A DNA stretch of 64,000 nt from Raineya orbicola. Its GTDB lineage: Bacteria; Bacteroidota; Bacteroidia; Cytophagales; Thermonemataceae. The stretch spans positions 19,411 to 83,410 of the forward strand of contig NZ_NKXO01000007.1 of the NCBI RefSeq assembly GCF_002843425.1. The letters run 5' to 3'. The first letter of the stretch is position 1; each line of letters opens with the position of its first letter. Of this stretch, positions 25,992 through 34,309 are shown piece by piece. Both the position numbers and the translations under genes were made by a program. The notes below the pieces were generated by a model, which saw only the letters and a list, made by a program, of their open reading frames with translations, was not told the DNA's origin and ran no database searches.

Positions 25992-27566
25992 ATGGAAGTC
26001 AAGCAGAGAAATACTTCGGAGCGAATTTTTTTACTGATGCCTTTTTTCTTTGGATTGGCTTTGGGGGTTGGCATTGCTTTGGGCGTAAGCATTATGTATG
26101 TACGCGAAGCAGGCTTGGGCAAGCAAGCCCAACAAACCGCCGAAGTACTCAAACTTATCCGAGAAAATTATGTGGAAGATGTTAATTTAGACTCGCTCCA
26201 CACACTTGGCTTGCAAAGTTTGCTTTCAAACCTTGACCCTCATAGTACTTTTATTCCTGCCGAAGAGGTTGCACTCGCCCAAAGCCAACTGGAAACTGAT
26301 TTTGAAGGCATTGGTATTGAGTATGAGTGGCTCAATGATACGCTTTTTGTAAATTATCCTTTGCCACAAAGCCCCGCCGAAAAAGCAGGCATTCTTGCAG
26401 GAGATAAAATTCTTGCCATTGATAACGAGCCAATTGCATATAACGAAGGCGAAAGTATTAGCGATATTTTCCAAAAATTACGTGGGAAAAAAGGAACGAA
26501 TGTAAAACTGAAAATTTTACGGGGAGCTGATACAAAAGAAGTAAGCGTAGAAAGAGATAAAATTGTCAGTAGGTCGGTGGAAGGGTATTTGGCAAAGCCT
26601 GCCATAGGCTATCTTCGCATTTTGCGTTTTGCTGAAAAAACCGATCAAGAGTTTTCGGAAATTTTACAGAAATTCGTTGAAAAAGATAGCATAGAGGCGG
26701 TCATTATAGATTTACGCGAAAATGGCGGCGGCTATATGGATAAAGCCAATAAAATCGCAGACGAGTTCTTAGAGGCAGGGCTTCTGATTGTTTCCACCAA
26801 AGGCAAACAAAAACGTTACAACCAAGAGTACAAAGCTACCGCAGGCGGACTTTGCGAAAAAGGCAGAGTAGTAGTTTTGTTAGATGAAGGTTCTGCCTCT
26901 GCTTCCGAAATTTTGGCAGGAGCTTTGCAAGATAACGACAAAGCCACAATTATCGGTAGAAAATCTTACGGAAAAGGTTTGGTGCAAGTGCCTTTTACGC
27001 TTTCCGATGGCTCGGAACTTCGGCTGACGGTTTCAAAATACTACACCCCTACGGGCAGATGCATACAACGTCCTTACCACAACGCCCAAAAATATACGAA
27101 AAGTCTGGAAGAACGCTACAAATCGGGGTTTCTGCTTAAAGATACACTTACAGACGAAAAAGAAACTTTTTTTACACGTAAAGGCAAAAAAGTTTTCGGC
27201 GGAGGTGGCATCGTACCTGATATACTTTTGCCCTTAGATAGCACCAAATACGAAGAAAAAATCAAGGATTTTTTGCAAAAAACCTCTCTGAAACCTTGGA
27301 TAGCTGAATATGCTCATCAAAATCGTAAAATTTTGCAAGAAAAAGGCTTTTCAGATTTTTTGGCACACTGGCAAGTACCCGATATGATGCTTGCTAAAGC
27401 CTTTGCGGGTTCAGATTTTAACGAAAATGAAAAAAAATTCATCAAAAAAGAATTGAAAGCCTTTTTGGCTAAAATTATTTGGGGGAAAACAGCTTATTTC
27501 CAAACGCTCAACGCCGAAGATGAATTTTTACAAAAGGCTTTAGAAGTTTTGAAATCAGTTCGGTAA
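25992..27566 (+). CDS. S41 family C-terminal processing peptidase (CtpA-like)
   Basis: A 524-residue protein with an N-terminal membrane anchor (residues ~13-37), a helical segment, a PDZ domain (~90-185, with SPAEKAGILAGDKILAID) and an S41 catalytic domain: LRENGGGYM, the catalytic Ser in DEGSASASEILAGAL near 305, and Lys in GRKSYGKGLVQ. A further ~150 residues follow, also common in Bacteroidota CtpA. It would act in the periplasm on envelope proteins. Its end overlaps the convergent HD-CoaD gene by 12 nt. Confidence 0.92.
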   Translation: MEVKQRNTSERIFLLMPFFFGLALGVGIALGVSIMYVREAGLGKQAQQTAEVLKLIRENYVEDVNLDSLHTLGLQSLLSNLDPHSTFIPAEEVALAQSQLETDFEGIGIEYEWLNDTLFVNYPLPQSPAEKAGILAGDKILAIDNEPIAYNEGESISDIFQKLRGKKGTNVKLKILRGADTKEVSVERDKIVSRSVEGYLAKPAIGYLRILRFAEKTDQEFSEILQKFVEKDSIEAVIIDLRENGGGYMDKANKIADEFLEAGLLIVSTKGKQKRYNQEYKATAGGLCEKGRVVVLLDEGSASASEILAGALQDNDKATIIGRKSYGKGLVQVPFTLSDGSELRLTVSKYYTPTGRCIQRPYHNAQKYTKSLEERYKSGFLLKDTLTDEKETFFTRKGKKVFGGGGIVPDILLPLDSTKYEEKIKDFLQKTSLKPWIAEYAHQNRKILQEKGFSDFLAHWQVPDMMLAKAFAGSDFNENEKKFIKKELKAFLAKIIWGKTAYFQTLNAEDEFLQKALEVLKSVR

Positions 27567-28553
27567 GTATCTTTCTCCGTAACCTTTGCCGATTTTTTCC
27601 AAATTGCGGATAGCCGAAGAACTGATATGCTCAAATTCGCGGTCGCAGTGGAAAAAAACTACTTTTAGGTCGGGTTTCATATCTTTCATAAAACTGATTT
27701 GGTTCATTTCGTAGGCAAGGTCATCGCCATTGCGTAAGCCCCTGATAAGCGTGATTTCAGCATCTTTCTCTTTACTGCTCAAATAGTCTGTGAGCAAACC
27801 TGAAAAACTTTCCTTCTGCCGATAATACAAAACAGGGCTAATTTCATCATCTTGGGCAAATTCATTTTTTTCAGGATTTATGCCACGAGCGATGATAACT
27901 TTATCGAACACCTTTTCAGCTTTCTGCAAAATATTGTAATGCCCATTATGAAACGGATTAAATGAACCCGGATAAACGCCAATCTTGGGTTTGTGGGTTT
28001 GTAGATATTCTATCAAATACTGCAAATTTTGGGCATTTTGAGGTACTTTCTTTTTCAAATTTTCTAAAACACTTATACGGGCAGGTTTGTAGAGGCTGTA
28101 ATCAAAAACTTGATATTCCTTAAAAATTTTTTGTTCCCACTCTAAAAGTTGAATAAAGTTACTTTCGCTTACGATAACTAAATCTATCTCACAGAAAAAT
28201 GCCGAAAGCGTATGCGAAGGTGTATGCGTATGCGTATCTAAAATAGCTCTTGCAACAAGATTTTTGATATTTTCATCTGCCCCACACATTTGCCAAAATT
28301 TTTCAGCAGATTTTTGCTCATTATCTTGGCGGGTAGGCTGATAGACAATATCGTGAAAAAAAGCTATCAGATACAAAATGTCTTTTTCCTTTTCGTTGAA
28401 AGAACTTTTTTGTATCCGTTCCAAAAGAAAGGCAAGATGTTCCTCATTATGATAAAAACGATGAGGCTCTCGCCAAGCCTTTTGTATCGGTGCGAAATCT
28501 GCAATTTGATACTCAGCAAAAAGGGTTTCAAAACTTTCGTAACGAACAGCCAT
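27555..28553 (-). CDS. Fusion: HD-domain phosphohydrolase-like + pantetheine-phosphate adenylyltransferase
   Basis: A 332-residue two-part protein. Residues 1-~185 look like the small predicted metal-dependent HD-superfamily phosphohydrolases: RFYHNEEHL near 32-40, FFHDIVY near 65-71 and a later acidic FCEIDLVIV. Residues ~189-332 match CoaD (PPAT), which makes dephospho-CoA from phosphopantetheine and ATP: GVYPGSFNPFHNGHYNIL with the nucleotidyltransferase HxGH-type motif (H202-N-G-H205), LIRGLRNGDDLAYE near 270 and the SSSAIR motif near 315. CoaD alone is normally ~160 residues. Both motif sets appear intact and the frame is continuous, so this is a genuine fusion rather than readthrough. 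A TAACTTTG box lies upstream at 28582-28589 on the minus strand. Confidence 0.85.
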   Translation of the reverse strand: MAVRYESFETLFAEYQIADFAPIQKAWREPHRFYHNEEHLAFLLERIQKSSFNEKEKDILYLIAFFHDIVYQPTRQDNEQKSAEKFWQMCGADENIKNLVARAILDTHTHTPSHTLSAFFCEIDLVIVSESNFIQLLEWEQKIFKEYQVFDYSLYKPARISVLENLKKKVPQNAQNLQYLIEYLQTHKPKIGVYPGSFNPFHNGHYNILQKAEKVFDKVIIARGINPEKNEFAQDDEISPVLYYRQKESFSGLLTDYLSSKEKDAEITLIRGLRNGDDLAYEMNQISFMKDMKPDLKVVFFHCDREFEHISSSAIRNLEKIGKGYGERYLPN

Positions 28554-28630
28554 ACAATGCCTACTTAATGAACTTGAAAAGCAAAGTTAAACTATTTGAG
28601 AGTTTTACGTGTTTTGGGGTTAAAAATTTT

Positions 28631-28662
28631 TTTGTATTATTGCTTGCACTCTGATGCCTTTG
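28631..28662 (+). promoter_or_regulatory. Possible Bacteroidota-type promoter
   Basis: TTTG 28631-28634, 20 bp spacer, TGCCTTTG 28655-28662 (one mismatch to TAnnTTTG); ATG at 28705. Confidence 0.4.
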
Positions 28663-28704
28663 CTAGCTGCTATGTGAATTTTGGCTCACTAAATTTTTTC
28701 AACT

Positions 28705-30126
28705 ATGAAAAGATACTTTTTGCTCTGTTTTTTGGTTTTTGGGACTTATGAGATTTCGGCTCGAAAGTTGGATACAAATTTTCTCAAAAAACGTATTCCC
28801 GAAATGATGGATAGTGCAGGCGTACCAGGGCTTTCGTTGGGGGTAGTAAAGAATGGAAAAATTATTTGGACAAAAAACTTTGGTAAAGCCAGTTTGGCTA
28901 CCAAAAAGCCCGTCAATGATAAAACCATTTTTGAAGCCGCATCGCTTAGCAAGCCACTTTTTGGTTACATTTGTTTGCGTTTGGTTGATGAAGGCAAATT
29001 AGATTTAGATAAACCCCTTGTAGAATACGTTCCGCTGGATAGCATAGAACGATTTTTCTTGATGCACAAAGTGCAAGATAAGCGTTTTTTGAAAATTACG
29101 GCACGTATGTGCCTTTCGCACTCGGCGGGCTTTCCCAATGGGCGAGCAGGCATAGTGCCGATTGTATTTGAACCCACAACAGATATGCACTACTCGGGAG
29201 TAGGCATTTCGTATTTGCAGTTTGTGGTAGAAAGAATTACAGGTAAAAATTTAGAACTACTTGCCCAAGAATACGTTTTCAAACCTTTGGGAATGACGAG
29301 CAGTAGTTATATTTGGCAAAGCAGTTTCACAGATAGAGTAGCCAACGGACACGGCAGTTTGGGGCAGGCGGTAGGGTTTGGAATGTATAATACCCCTTCT
29401 GCCTCTTACACCTTGCTCACCAATGCCGAAGACTACAGCAAATTTTTAGCCCATTTGCTTAATCGGGAGGGGTTAAAGCCCGAAACTTATCAGGAAATGT
29501 GGAAAGTGCAAAGCACTGCAAAAACAAATTTTCTTGCATCTATGAGTTGGGGATTAGGTTTTGGACTTTATGAAACCGATTTGGGGCGAGCCTTTTGGCA
29601 TTGGGGCGATTTGGGAACTGCAAAGGCGTATGTAGTAGGCATTCCTAATAAAAAAGATGGCTTGGTACTTTTTGCAAATAGTGCTAATGGCTTGAATATG
29701 GCTTATTCACTTATCAATATGTGTATTGGTGGCGGTACGCATCAATTTTTTCACGTCCTCAATGTAGCTCAATACGATGACCCTACGAATATTCTGATGC
29801 AAGAATTTTCAAAAAACGGCTTGGACGGAATGCTTGCCAGTTACAATTATTTCAAAGTTCACCAAAAATACAAGCTCAATCAGGCTCTTTTGATTGCTAT
29901 TTCACAGAAGCTATTAGCCTTGGGTAGAGCCAACGAAGCTCTTTCTATCGCCAAAGTTAGTGTTTTAGAATTCCCCGAAAATAGTGCCGCTCATAATGTA
30001 CTTGGTGATGCTTTTTTGCGTTTGGGAAAAACACAAAACGCCGTAGGTTGTTACAAAAGAGCTTACCAACTCAACCCCAACAATGCCTATGCACGCAAGC
30101 AACTTATTAGCTTAAAAGCCTTTTAA
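28705..30126 (+). CDS. Beta-lactamase-family serine hydrolase with C-terminal TPR-like region
   Basis: A 473-residue exported protein: signal peptide (~1-19, ending near EISA), then a class C beta-lactamase/PBP-like fold with SxxK in AASLSKPLF near 80, a YSG motif (HYSGVGISY near 162) replacing YxN, and an HWG motif (FWHWGDLG near 298) in place of KTG. About 70 C-terminal residues form helices resembling TPR units (AHNVLGDAFLRLGKTQNAVG; AYQLNPNNAYA). Members are usually esterases or peptidases, not antibiotic-degrading lactamases. Substrate cannot be told. Confidence 0.88.
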   Translation: MKRYFLLCFLVFGTYEISARKLDTNFLKKRIPEMMDSAGVPGLSLGVVKNGKIIWTKNFGKASLATKKPVNDKTIFEAASLSKPLFGYICLRLVDEGKLDLDKPLVEYVPLDSIERFFLMHKVQDKRFLKITARMCLSHSAGFPNGRAGIVPIVFEPTTDMHYSGVGISYLQFVVERITGKNLELLAQEYVFKPLGMTSSSYIWQSSFTDRVANGHGSLGQAVGFGMYNTPSASYTLLTNAEDYSKFLAHLLNREGLKPETYQEMWKVQSTAKTNFLASMSWGLGFGLYETDLGRAFWHWGDLGTAKAYVVGIPNKKDGLVLFANSANGLNMAYSLINMCIGGGTHQFFHVLNVAQYDDPTNILMQEFSKNGLDGMLASYNYFKVHQKYKLNQALLIAISQKLLALGRANEALSIAKVSVLEFPENSAAHNVLGDAFLRLGKTQNAVGCYKRAYQLNPNNAYARKQLISLKAF

Positions 30127-30149
30127 CTATCTTTTGAACTCACCCTAAA

Positions 30150-31040
30150 ATGCGATTACTTACTCCTACTCATTGGCAAGAATATCAACTCATTGATACG
30201 GGTAATTTTGAAAAATTAGAACGCTTTGGTAAATACGTGGTAGCTCGCCCCGAACCGCAAGCTGTTTGGGATAAAAGCCTTTCAGAAAACGAGTGGCAAA
30301 AAATGGCTCACGCTACTTTCGCAAGAGCCAAAAATACCGAAAAAAACAGCGAAAAAGGCGAATGGAAGCTCAAGTATGGCGTAAAAGAGCCTTGGTGGAT
30401 AGAATACGCCTACAAGAGCGTAAAGCTCAAAATGAAATTAGGATTTACGTCATTTAAGCACGTAGGTATTTTTCCCGAACAAGCCGAAAATTGGAATTTT
30501 ATCATAGATTTTCTTGAGAAAAAGCCATTAGAAAAACCACAAGTACTGAATCTTTTTGCCTACACAGGCGGGGCATCACTTGCGGCAAAAGCAATGGGTG
30601 CAGAAGTTACTCACGTAGATTCTGTGAAGCAGGTGCTTACGTGGTCGCGTGAGAATATGGAAGCAAGTAATTTAAGCAATATCCGCTGGATTTGTGAAGA
30701 TGCTCTTAAATTTGTTCGCCGTGAAGTAAAACGTGGCAAAAAATACAATGGAATTATTTTAGACCCACCTGCTTATGGCAGAGGCGCCGAAGGTGAAAAA
30801 TGGGTTTTAGAAGATAATATCAATGAAATGTTGAAACTTTGCCGAGAGCTTTTAGCCGAAAAAAATAGCTTTCTTATCCTGAATCTCTATTCAATGGGTT
30901 TTTCGGCTCTTATTGCCGAAACACTTATGCAAAGCATTTTCAAAGACACTTTTTTTTCCTATGAAATAGGCGAACTTTATTTGCAAGACCTACACGAAAA
31001 AAAATTACCCCTTGGGGTATTTTGGCGTGGGGTGAGATAA
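30150..31040 (+). CDS. Class I SAM-dependent methyltransferase (RlmI/RlmL-like)
   Basis: A 296-residue soluble protein. SAM-binding motif VLNLFAYTGGASLAAKAMGA near 130-150, followed by an acidic VTHVDSVK, and the catalytic-site DPPAYGRG near 205. The FAYTGG and DPPAYGRG motifs are those of the 23S rRNA cytosine methyltransferase group. It lacks the N-terminal PUA domain of RlmI. Starts 23 bp after the preceding gene and is probably co-transcribed. The target (rRNA or other RNA) is inferred. Confidence 0.85.
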   Translation: MRLLTPTHWQEYQLIDTGNFEKLERFGKYVVARPEPQAVWDKSLSENEWQKMAHATFARAKNTEKNSEKGEWKLKYGVKEPWWIEYAYKSVKLKMKLGFTSFKHVGIFPEQAENWNFIIDFLEKKPLEKPQVLNLFAYTGGASLAAKAMGAEVTHVDSVKQVLTWSRENMEASNLSNIRWICEDALKFVRREVKRGKKYNGIILDPPAYGRGAEGEKWVLEDNINEMLKLCRELLAEKNSFLILNLYSMGFSALIAETLMQSIFKDTFFSYEIGELYLQDLHEKKLPLGVFWRGVR

Positions 31041-31049
31041 ATTTTCATC

Positions 31050-31080
31050 TTGCATTTTTTACTTCTCTTTTGTAGGTTTG
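31050..31080 (+). promoter_or_regulatory. Bacteroidota-type promoter of tdk
   Basis: TTG 31050-31052, 20 bp spacer, TAGGTTTG 31073-31080. It supports initiation at the TTG codon 31104. Confidence 0.55.
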
Positions 31081-31103
31081 CGTTTCATTAAAATTGCAAG
31101 AAT

Positions 31104-31685
31104 TTGTTTGTAGAACCGCATCACAAGGCTACAGGCTGGATAGAAGTTATTTGTGGCTCAATGTTTTCAGGGAAAACCGAAGAACTTATACGCCGCCTAA
31201 ACCGAGCCATTATTGCCAAGCAAAAAGTAGAAATTTTCAAACCAGCTCTTGATGTTCGTTATCACGAAAGTCAGGTAGTTTCGCACAACGCTACTGCTAT
31301 TCGCTCCACGCCTGTGCATACTGCCGAAGAGATTTTTTTGTATGTAAGCGAATGCGATGTTATTGGCATAGATGAAGTACAATTTTTTGATAGCCAAATT
31401 GTAGAAGTTTGTAATCGCTTGGCAAATGCAGGCAAAAGAGTAATCGTCGCAGGACTGGATATGGATTATTTGGGAAGACCTTTCGGAGCTATGCCTACTC
31501 TGATGGCTATTGCAGAGTTTGTAACCAAAGTTCACGCTATTTGTGTAAAGTGTGGGGCAGTAGCTCATTATTCGTATCGTCTTGCCCCCTCAGCCGAAAA
31601 AGTGCTTTTGGGCGAAAAAGATGCGTATGAAGCAAGATGTAGGCGATGTTTTACAGAGGGTATGCAGTTTGAAAAAAATCATTGA
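31104..31685 (+). CDS. tdk: Thymidine kinase (TTG start)
   Basis: Tdk phosphorylates thymidine to dTMP. The 193-residue protein has the P-loop [15 protein letters not shown] near 18-32, the IDEVQFF Walker-B-like motif near 90, and a Cys-rich zinc ribbon (CVKCGA; CRRC). The start is TTG at 31104 giving (M)[18 protein letters not shown], which matches the MF-x-EP N-terminus typical of Bacteroidota Tdk. There is no ATG upstream before an in-frame TAA (31089-31091), and the first internal ATG would remove the P-loop start. Confidence 0.93.
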   Translation: MFVEPHHKATGWIEVICGSMFSGKTEELIRRLNRAIIAKQKVEIFKPALDVRYHESQVVSHNATAIRSTPVHTAEEIFLYVSECDVIGIDEVQFFDSQIVEVCNRLANAGKRVIVAGLDMDYLGRPFGAMPTLMAIAEFVTKVHAICVKCGAVAHYSYRLAPSAEKVLLGEKDAYEARCRRCFTEGMQFEKNH

Positions 31686-31762
31686 AAAAGCCTTTATTAG
31701 TCATTGGGTAATTTTGCTTTTCTAATTTTCTTTTCCTACTTTCACCCAAAAAACTTTGATAT

Positions 31763-34309
31763 ATGCAGTGGCACATTCAGCCTTTGGAAGAGGTTTTTAC
31801 CCAAACCAAAAGTCGTAAAGAAGGCTTAAATCACAAAGAGGCACAAGAAAAATTAGCCTCTCACGGCAGAAATGAGCTTATCAGCAAGCCACCACGCCCT
31901 ATTTGGCTGATGTTTTTGGGGCAGTTCAAAGATGTGATGATTATTATTTTGCTACTTGCGGCGGTAATTTCAGGCTTAATTGGCGACCTGAAAGATACCT
32001 TGCTCATTGCCTTGATAGTTTTTTTGAATGCTGTGATTGGCTTTTTTCAAGAATACCGAGCCGAAAAAGCTATGGAGGCTCTCAAAAAAATGGCAACTAC
32101 CACTGCCAAAGTGCTTCGGAACGAAAAAATAGAGCATCTCAATTCGGCTGAAATAGTACAAGGCGATATTGTTCATATAGAAGCAGGCGATATGGTACCT
32201 GCGGACTTACGTCTGATAGAAACCCACAATTTACGCATAGAGGAAGCCTCTCTTACGGGCGAATCCGAAGCCGTAGAAAAACATCATCAGGTTTTAGCAG
32301 AGCAAAATATTCCTCTCGGCGACAGGCTCAATATGGCTTACAAAAGCACATTGGTTACCTATGGCAGAGGAGTAGGGGTGGTAGTAGCGACAGGTATGAA
32401 AACTGAAATAGGCAATATTGCCCAAATGCTTCAAGAAAGCGAAACACAAACGCCCCTTCAAAAACGATTAGCAGAATTTGGAAAAAGGCTTTCTTTCGTA
32501 ATTTTTGCGATTTGTGCCATTATTTATGTAGCAGGATTTATTCGGGGCGAAGAGCCTACACAATTATTGCTGACAGCCATTTCGGTGGCGGTTGCCGCTA
32601 TTCCTGAAACTTTACCTGCGGTAATTACGGTTTCTTTGGCTTTGGGAGCAAGCAAATTGGTAAAGCAAAATGCTCTTATTCGCAAATTGCCTGCTATTGA
32701 AACGCTCGGGTCGGTTACTTACATTGGAAGCGACAAAACAGGCACGCTCACCCAAAACAAAATGACTGTACAAGAGCATTGGCTTAATCCGCAACTGCCC
32801 CAAGAAGCAGAAAATCTGTTTTGGCAGGCAATGCTTTGCAATCAGGACACGCAAAGGCAAGAAAACGGAGAAATCAAAGGCGATGCCACAGAAATAGCGG
32901 CACTCTTGTATGCCCAAAAACAAGCTCCTGATTGTCAAGTTCTACTTCGTACAGATGAAATTCCTTTCAGTTCTGAAAGAAAAATGATGACCACACTACA
33001 CGAGAAAGATGGGAAAATATTGGTTTTCAGTAAAGGAGCTTTGGAAGCTATAGCAGAAAAATGTGATAGCTTACCCCTTGAAGTGTGGCAAGTTGCAGAA
33101 GCTATGACCAAAAAAGGACAACGCGTGCTGGCTTATGCCTATAAGGTTTTGGAGAAAAACCCTCAGATAGAAAAAATAACTGCGGAACAAAAATTACAAT
33201 TTTTAGGGCTAATTGCAATGATAGACCCGCCTCGCCCCGAAGTACGCCAAGCCGTAGCAGAATGTATTACCGCAGGCATCATTCCCGTGATGATTACAGG
33301 CGACCACCCTCTCACCGCCGAAGCCATTGCCAAAGATTTGGGAATTTTGCAAAGCGAAAAGCACGAAGTAATTACAGGTAAGGAAATGGCTTTGCTTTCA
33401 GAGGAAGAGCTGGAATTTCGTATGGATAAAATTCGCGTGTTTGCACGTGTTTCTCCTGAACAAAAATTACAGATTGTCAAGATTTTACAGCGTAAAGGGC
33501 ATTTTGTAGCAATGACAGGCGATGGCGTAAATGATGCCCCCGCCCTCAAAAGAGCCGATATAGGCGTAGCTATGGGGATTTCAGGAACAGATGTTTCCAA
33601 AGAAGCCTCTGATATGATATTGCTTGATGATAATTTCGCTACTATTGTAAAGGCAGTACGCGAGGGCAGGAGAATTTTTGATAACATTCGCAAGTTTATC
33701 AAATACACAATGACGGGCAATGCAGGTAAAATTTGGGTGATTTTCCTTGCCCCGATTATTGGTTTGCCTGTGCCTTTATTGCCTGCTCAGATTTTGTGGC
33801 TCAATTTAGTAACTGATGGTTTGCCTGGGCTTGCCCTTGCAGGTGAGCCTGCCGAAAAAAGTGTAATGCAACGTCCTCCTCGCCACCCAAAGGAAAGCAT
33901 TTTTGCTCACGGCTTGGGCTGGCATATTCTTTGGGCAGGTCTGCTGATTGGAGCTTTGGTACTTGGTTTGCAGGCTTGGAGCTATGCGAGTGGCAGTTCG
34001 CATTGGCAAACAATTGTTTTTACAAGCCTTTGTTTTGCCCAGATTGGGCAAATTTTAGCAGTTCGTAGCGAAAAACATCTGTTTTTCAGTTTGGGATTTT
34101 TTACGAATTTGCCTTTACTTGGCACTGCCTTTCTGAATTTTGCTTTGCAAATGCTTTTAATTTATCATCCTTTTTTCCAAGAAATTTTTGTTACTAAACC
34201 ACTTACTTTTACAGAATTGCTTTTGTGTATGGCTGTGGCAGTAATAGTTTTTCACGTGATTGAGCTAGAAAAAATCATCAGAAGAAGGTTGGAAAAAAGA
34301 GCTATTTAA
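31763..34309 (+). CDS. Cation-transporting P-type ATPase (SERCA/PMR1-like, P2A type)
   Basis: An 848-residue inner-membrane pump. Order: N-terminal cation-ATPase domain with helices near 50-100, actuator with LTGESEAVEK near 165, helices with the ion-site AAIPETLPAVI, phosphorylation site SDKTGTLTQNKM near 323, nucleotide-binding domain, TGDHPLTAEAIA, the hinge MTGDGVNDAPALKRADIGVA near 590, and C-terminal helices. Ion preference is probably Ca2+ (or Mn2+) by family, not provable by eye. Its end overlaps mutS2 by 8 nt (convergent). Confidence 0.92.
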   Translation: MQWHIQPLEEVFTQTKSRKEGLNHKEAQEKLASHGRNELISKPPRPIWLMFLGQFKDVMIIILLLAAVISGLIGDLKDTLLIALIVFLNAVIGFFQEYRAEKAMEALKKMATTTAKVLRNEKIEHLNSAEIVQGDIVHIEAGDMVPADLRLIETHNLRIEEASLTGESEAVEKHHQVLAEQNIPLGDRLNMAYKSTLVTYGRGVGVVVATGMKTEIGNIAQMLQESETQTPLQKRLAEFGKRLSFVIFAICAIIYVAGFIRGEEPTQLLLTAISVAVAAIPETLPAVITVSLALGASKLVKQNALIRKLPAIETLGSVTYIGSDKTGTLTQNKMTVQEHWLNPQLPQEAENLFWQAMLCNQDTQRQENGEIKGDATEIAALLYAQKQAPDCQVLLRTDEIPFSSERKMMTTLHEKDGKILVFSKGALEAIAEKCDSLPLEVWQVAEAMTKKGQRVLAYAYKVLEKNPQIEKITAEQKLQFLGLIAMIDPPRPEVRQAVAECITAGIIPVMITGDHPLTAEAIAKDLGILQSEKHEVITGKEMALLSEEELEFRMDKIRVFARVSPEQKLQIVKILQRKGHFVAMTGDGVNDAPALKRADIGVAMGISGTDVSKEASDMILLDDNFATIVKAVREGRRIFDNIRKFIKYTMTGNAGKIWVIFLAPIIGLPVPLLPAQILWLNLVTDGLPGLALAGEPAEKSVMQRPPRHPKESIFAHGLGWHILWAGLLIGALVLGLQAWSYASGSSHWQTIVFTSLCFAQIGQILAVRSEKHLFFSLGFFTNLPLLGTAFLNFALQMLLIYHPFFQEIFVTKPLTFTELLLCMAVAVIVFHVIELEKIIRRRLEKRAI

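Noticed and set aside
33163..33720. 185-codon minus-strand open frame inside the P-type ATPase gene
   Set aside because: Lies antisense to the most conserved motifs (TGDGVNDAPAL region); no independent start signals.
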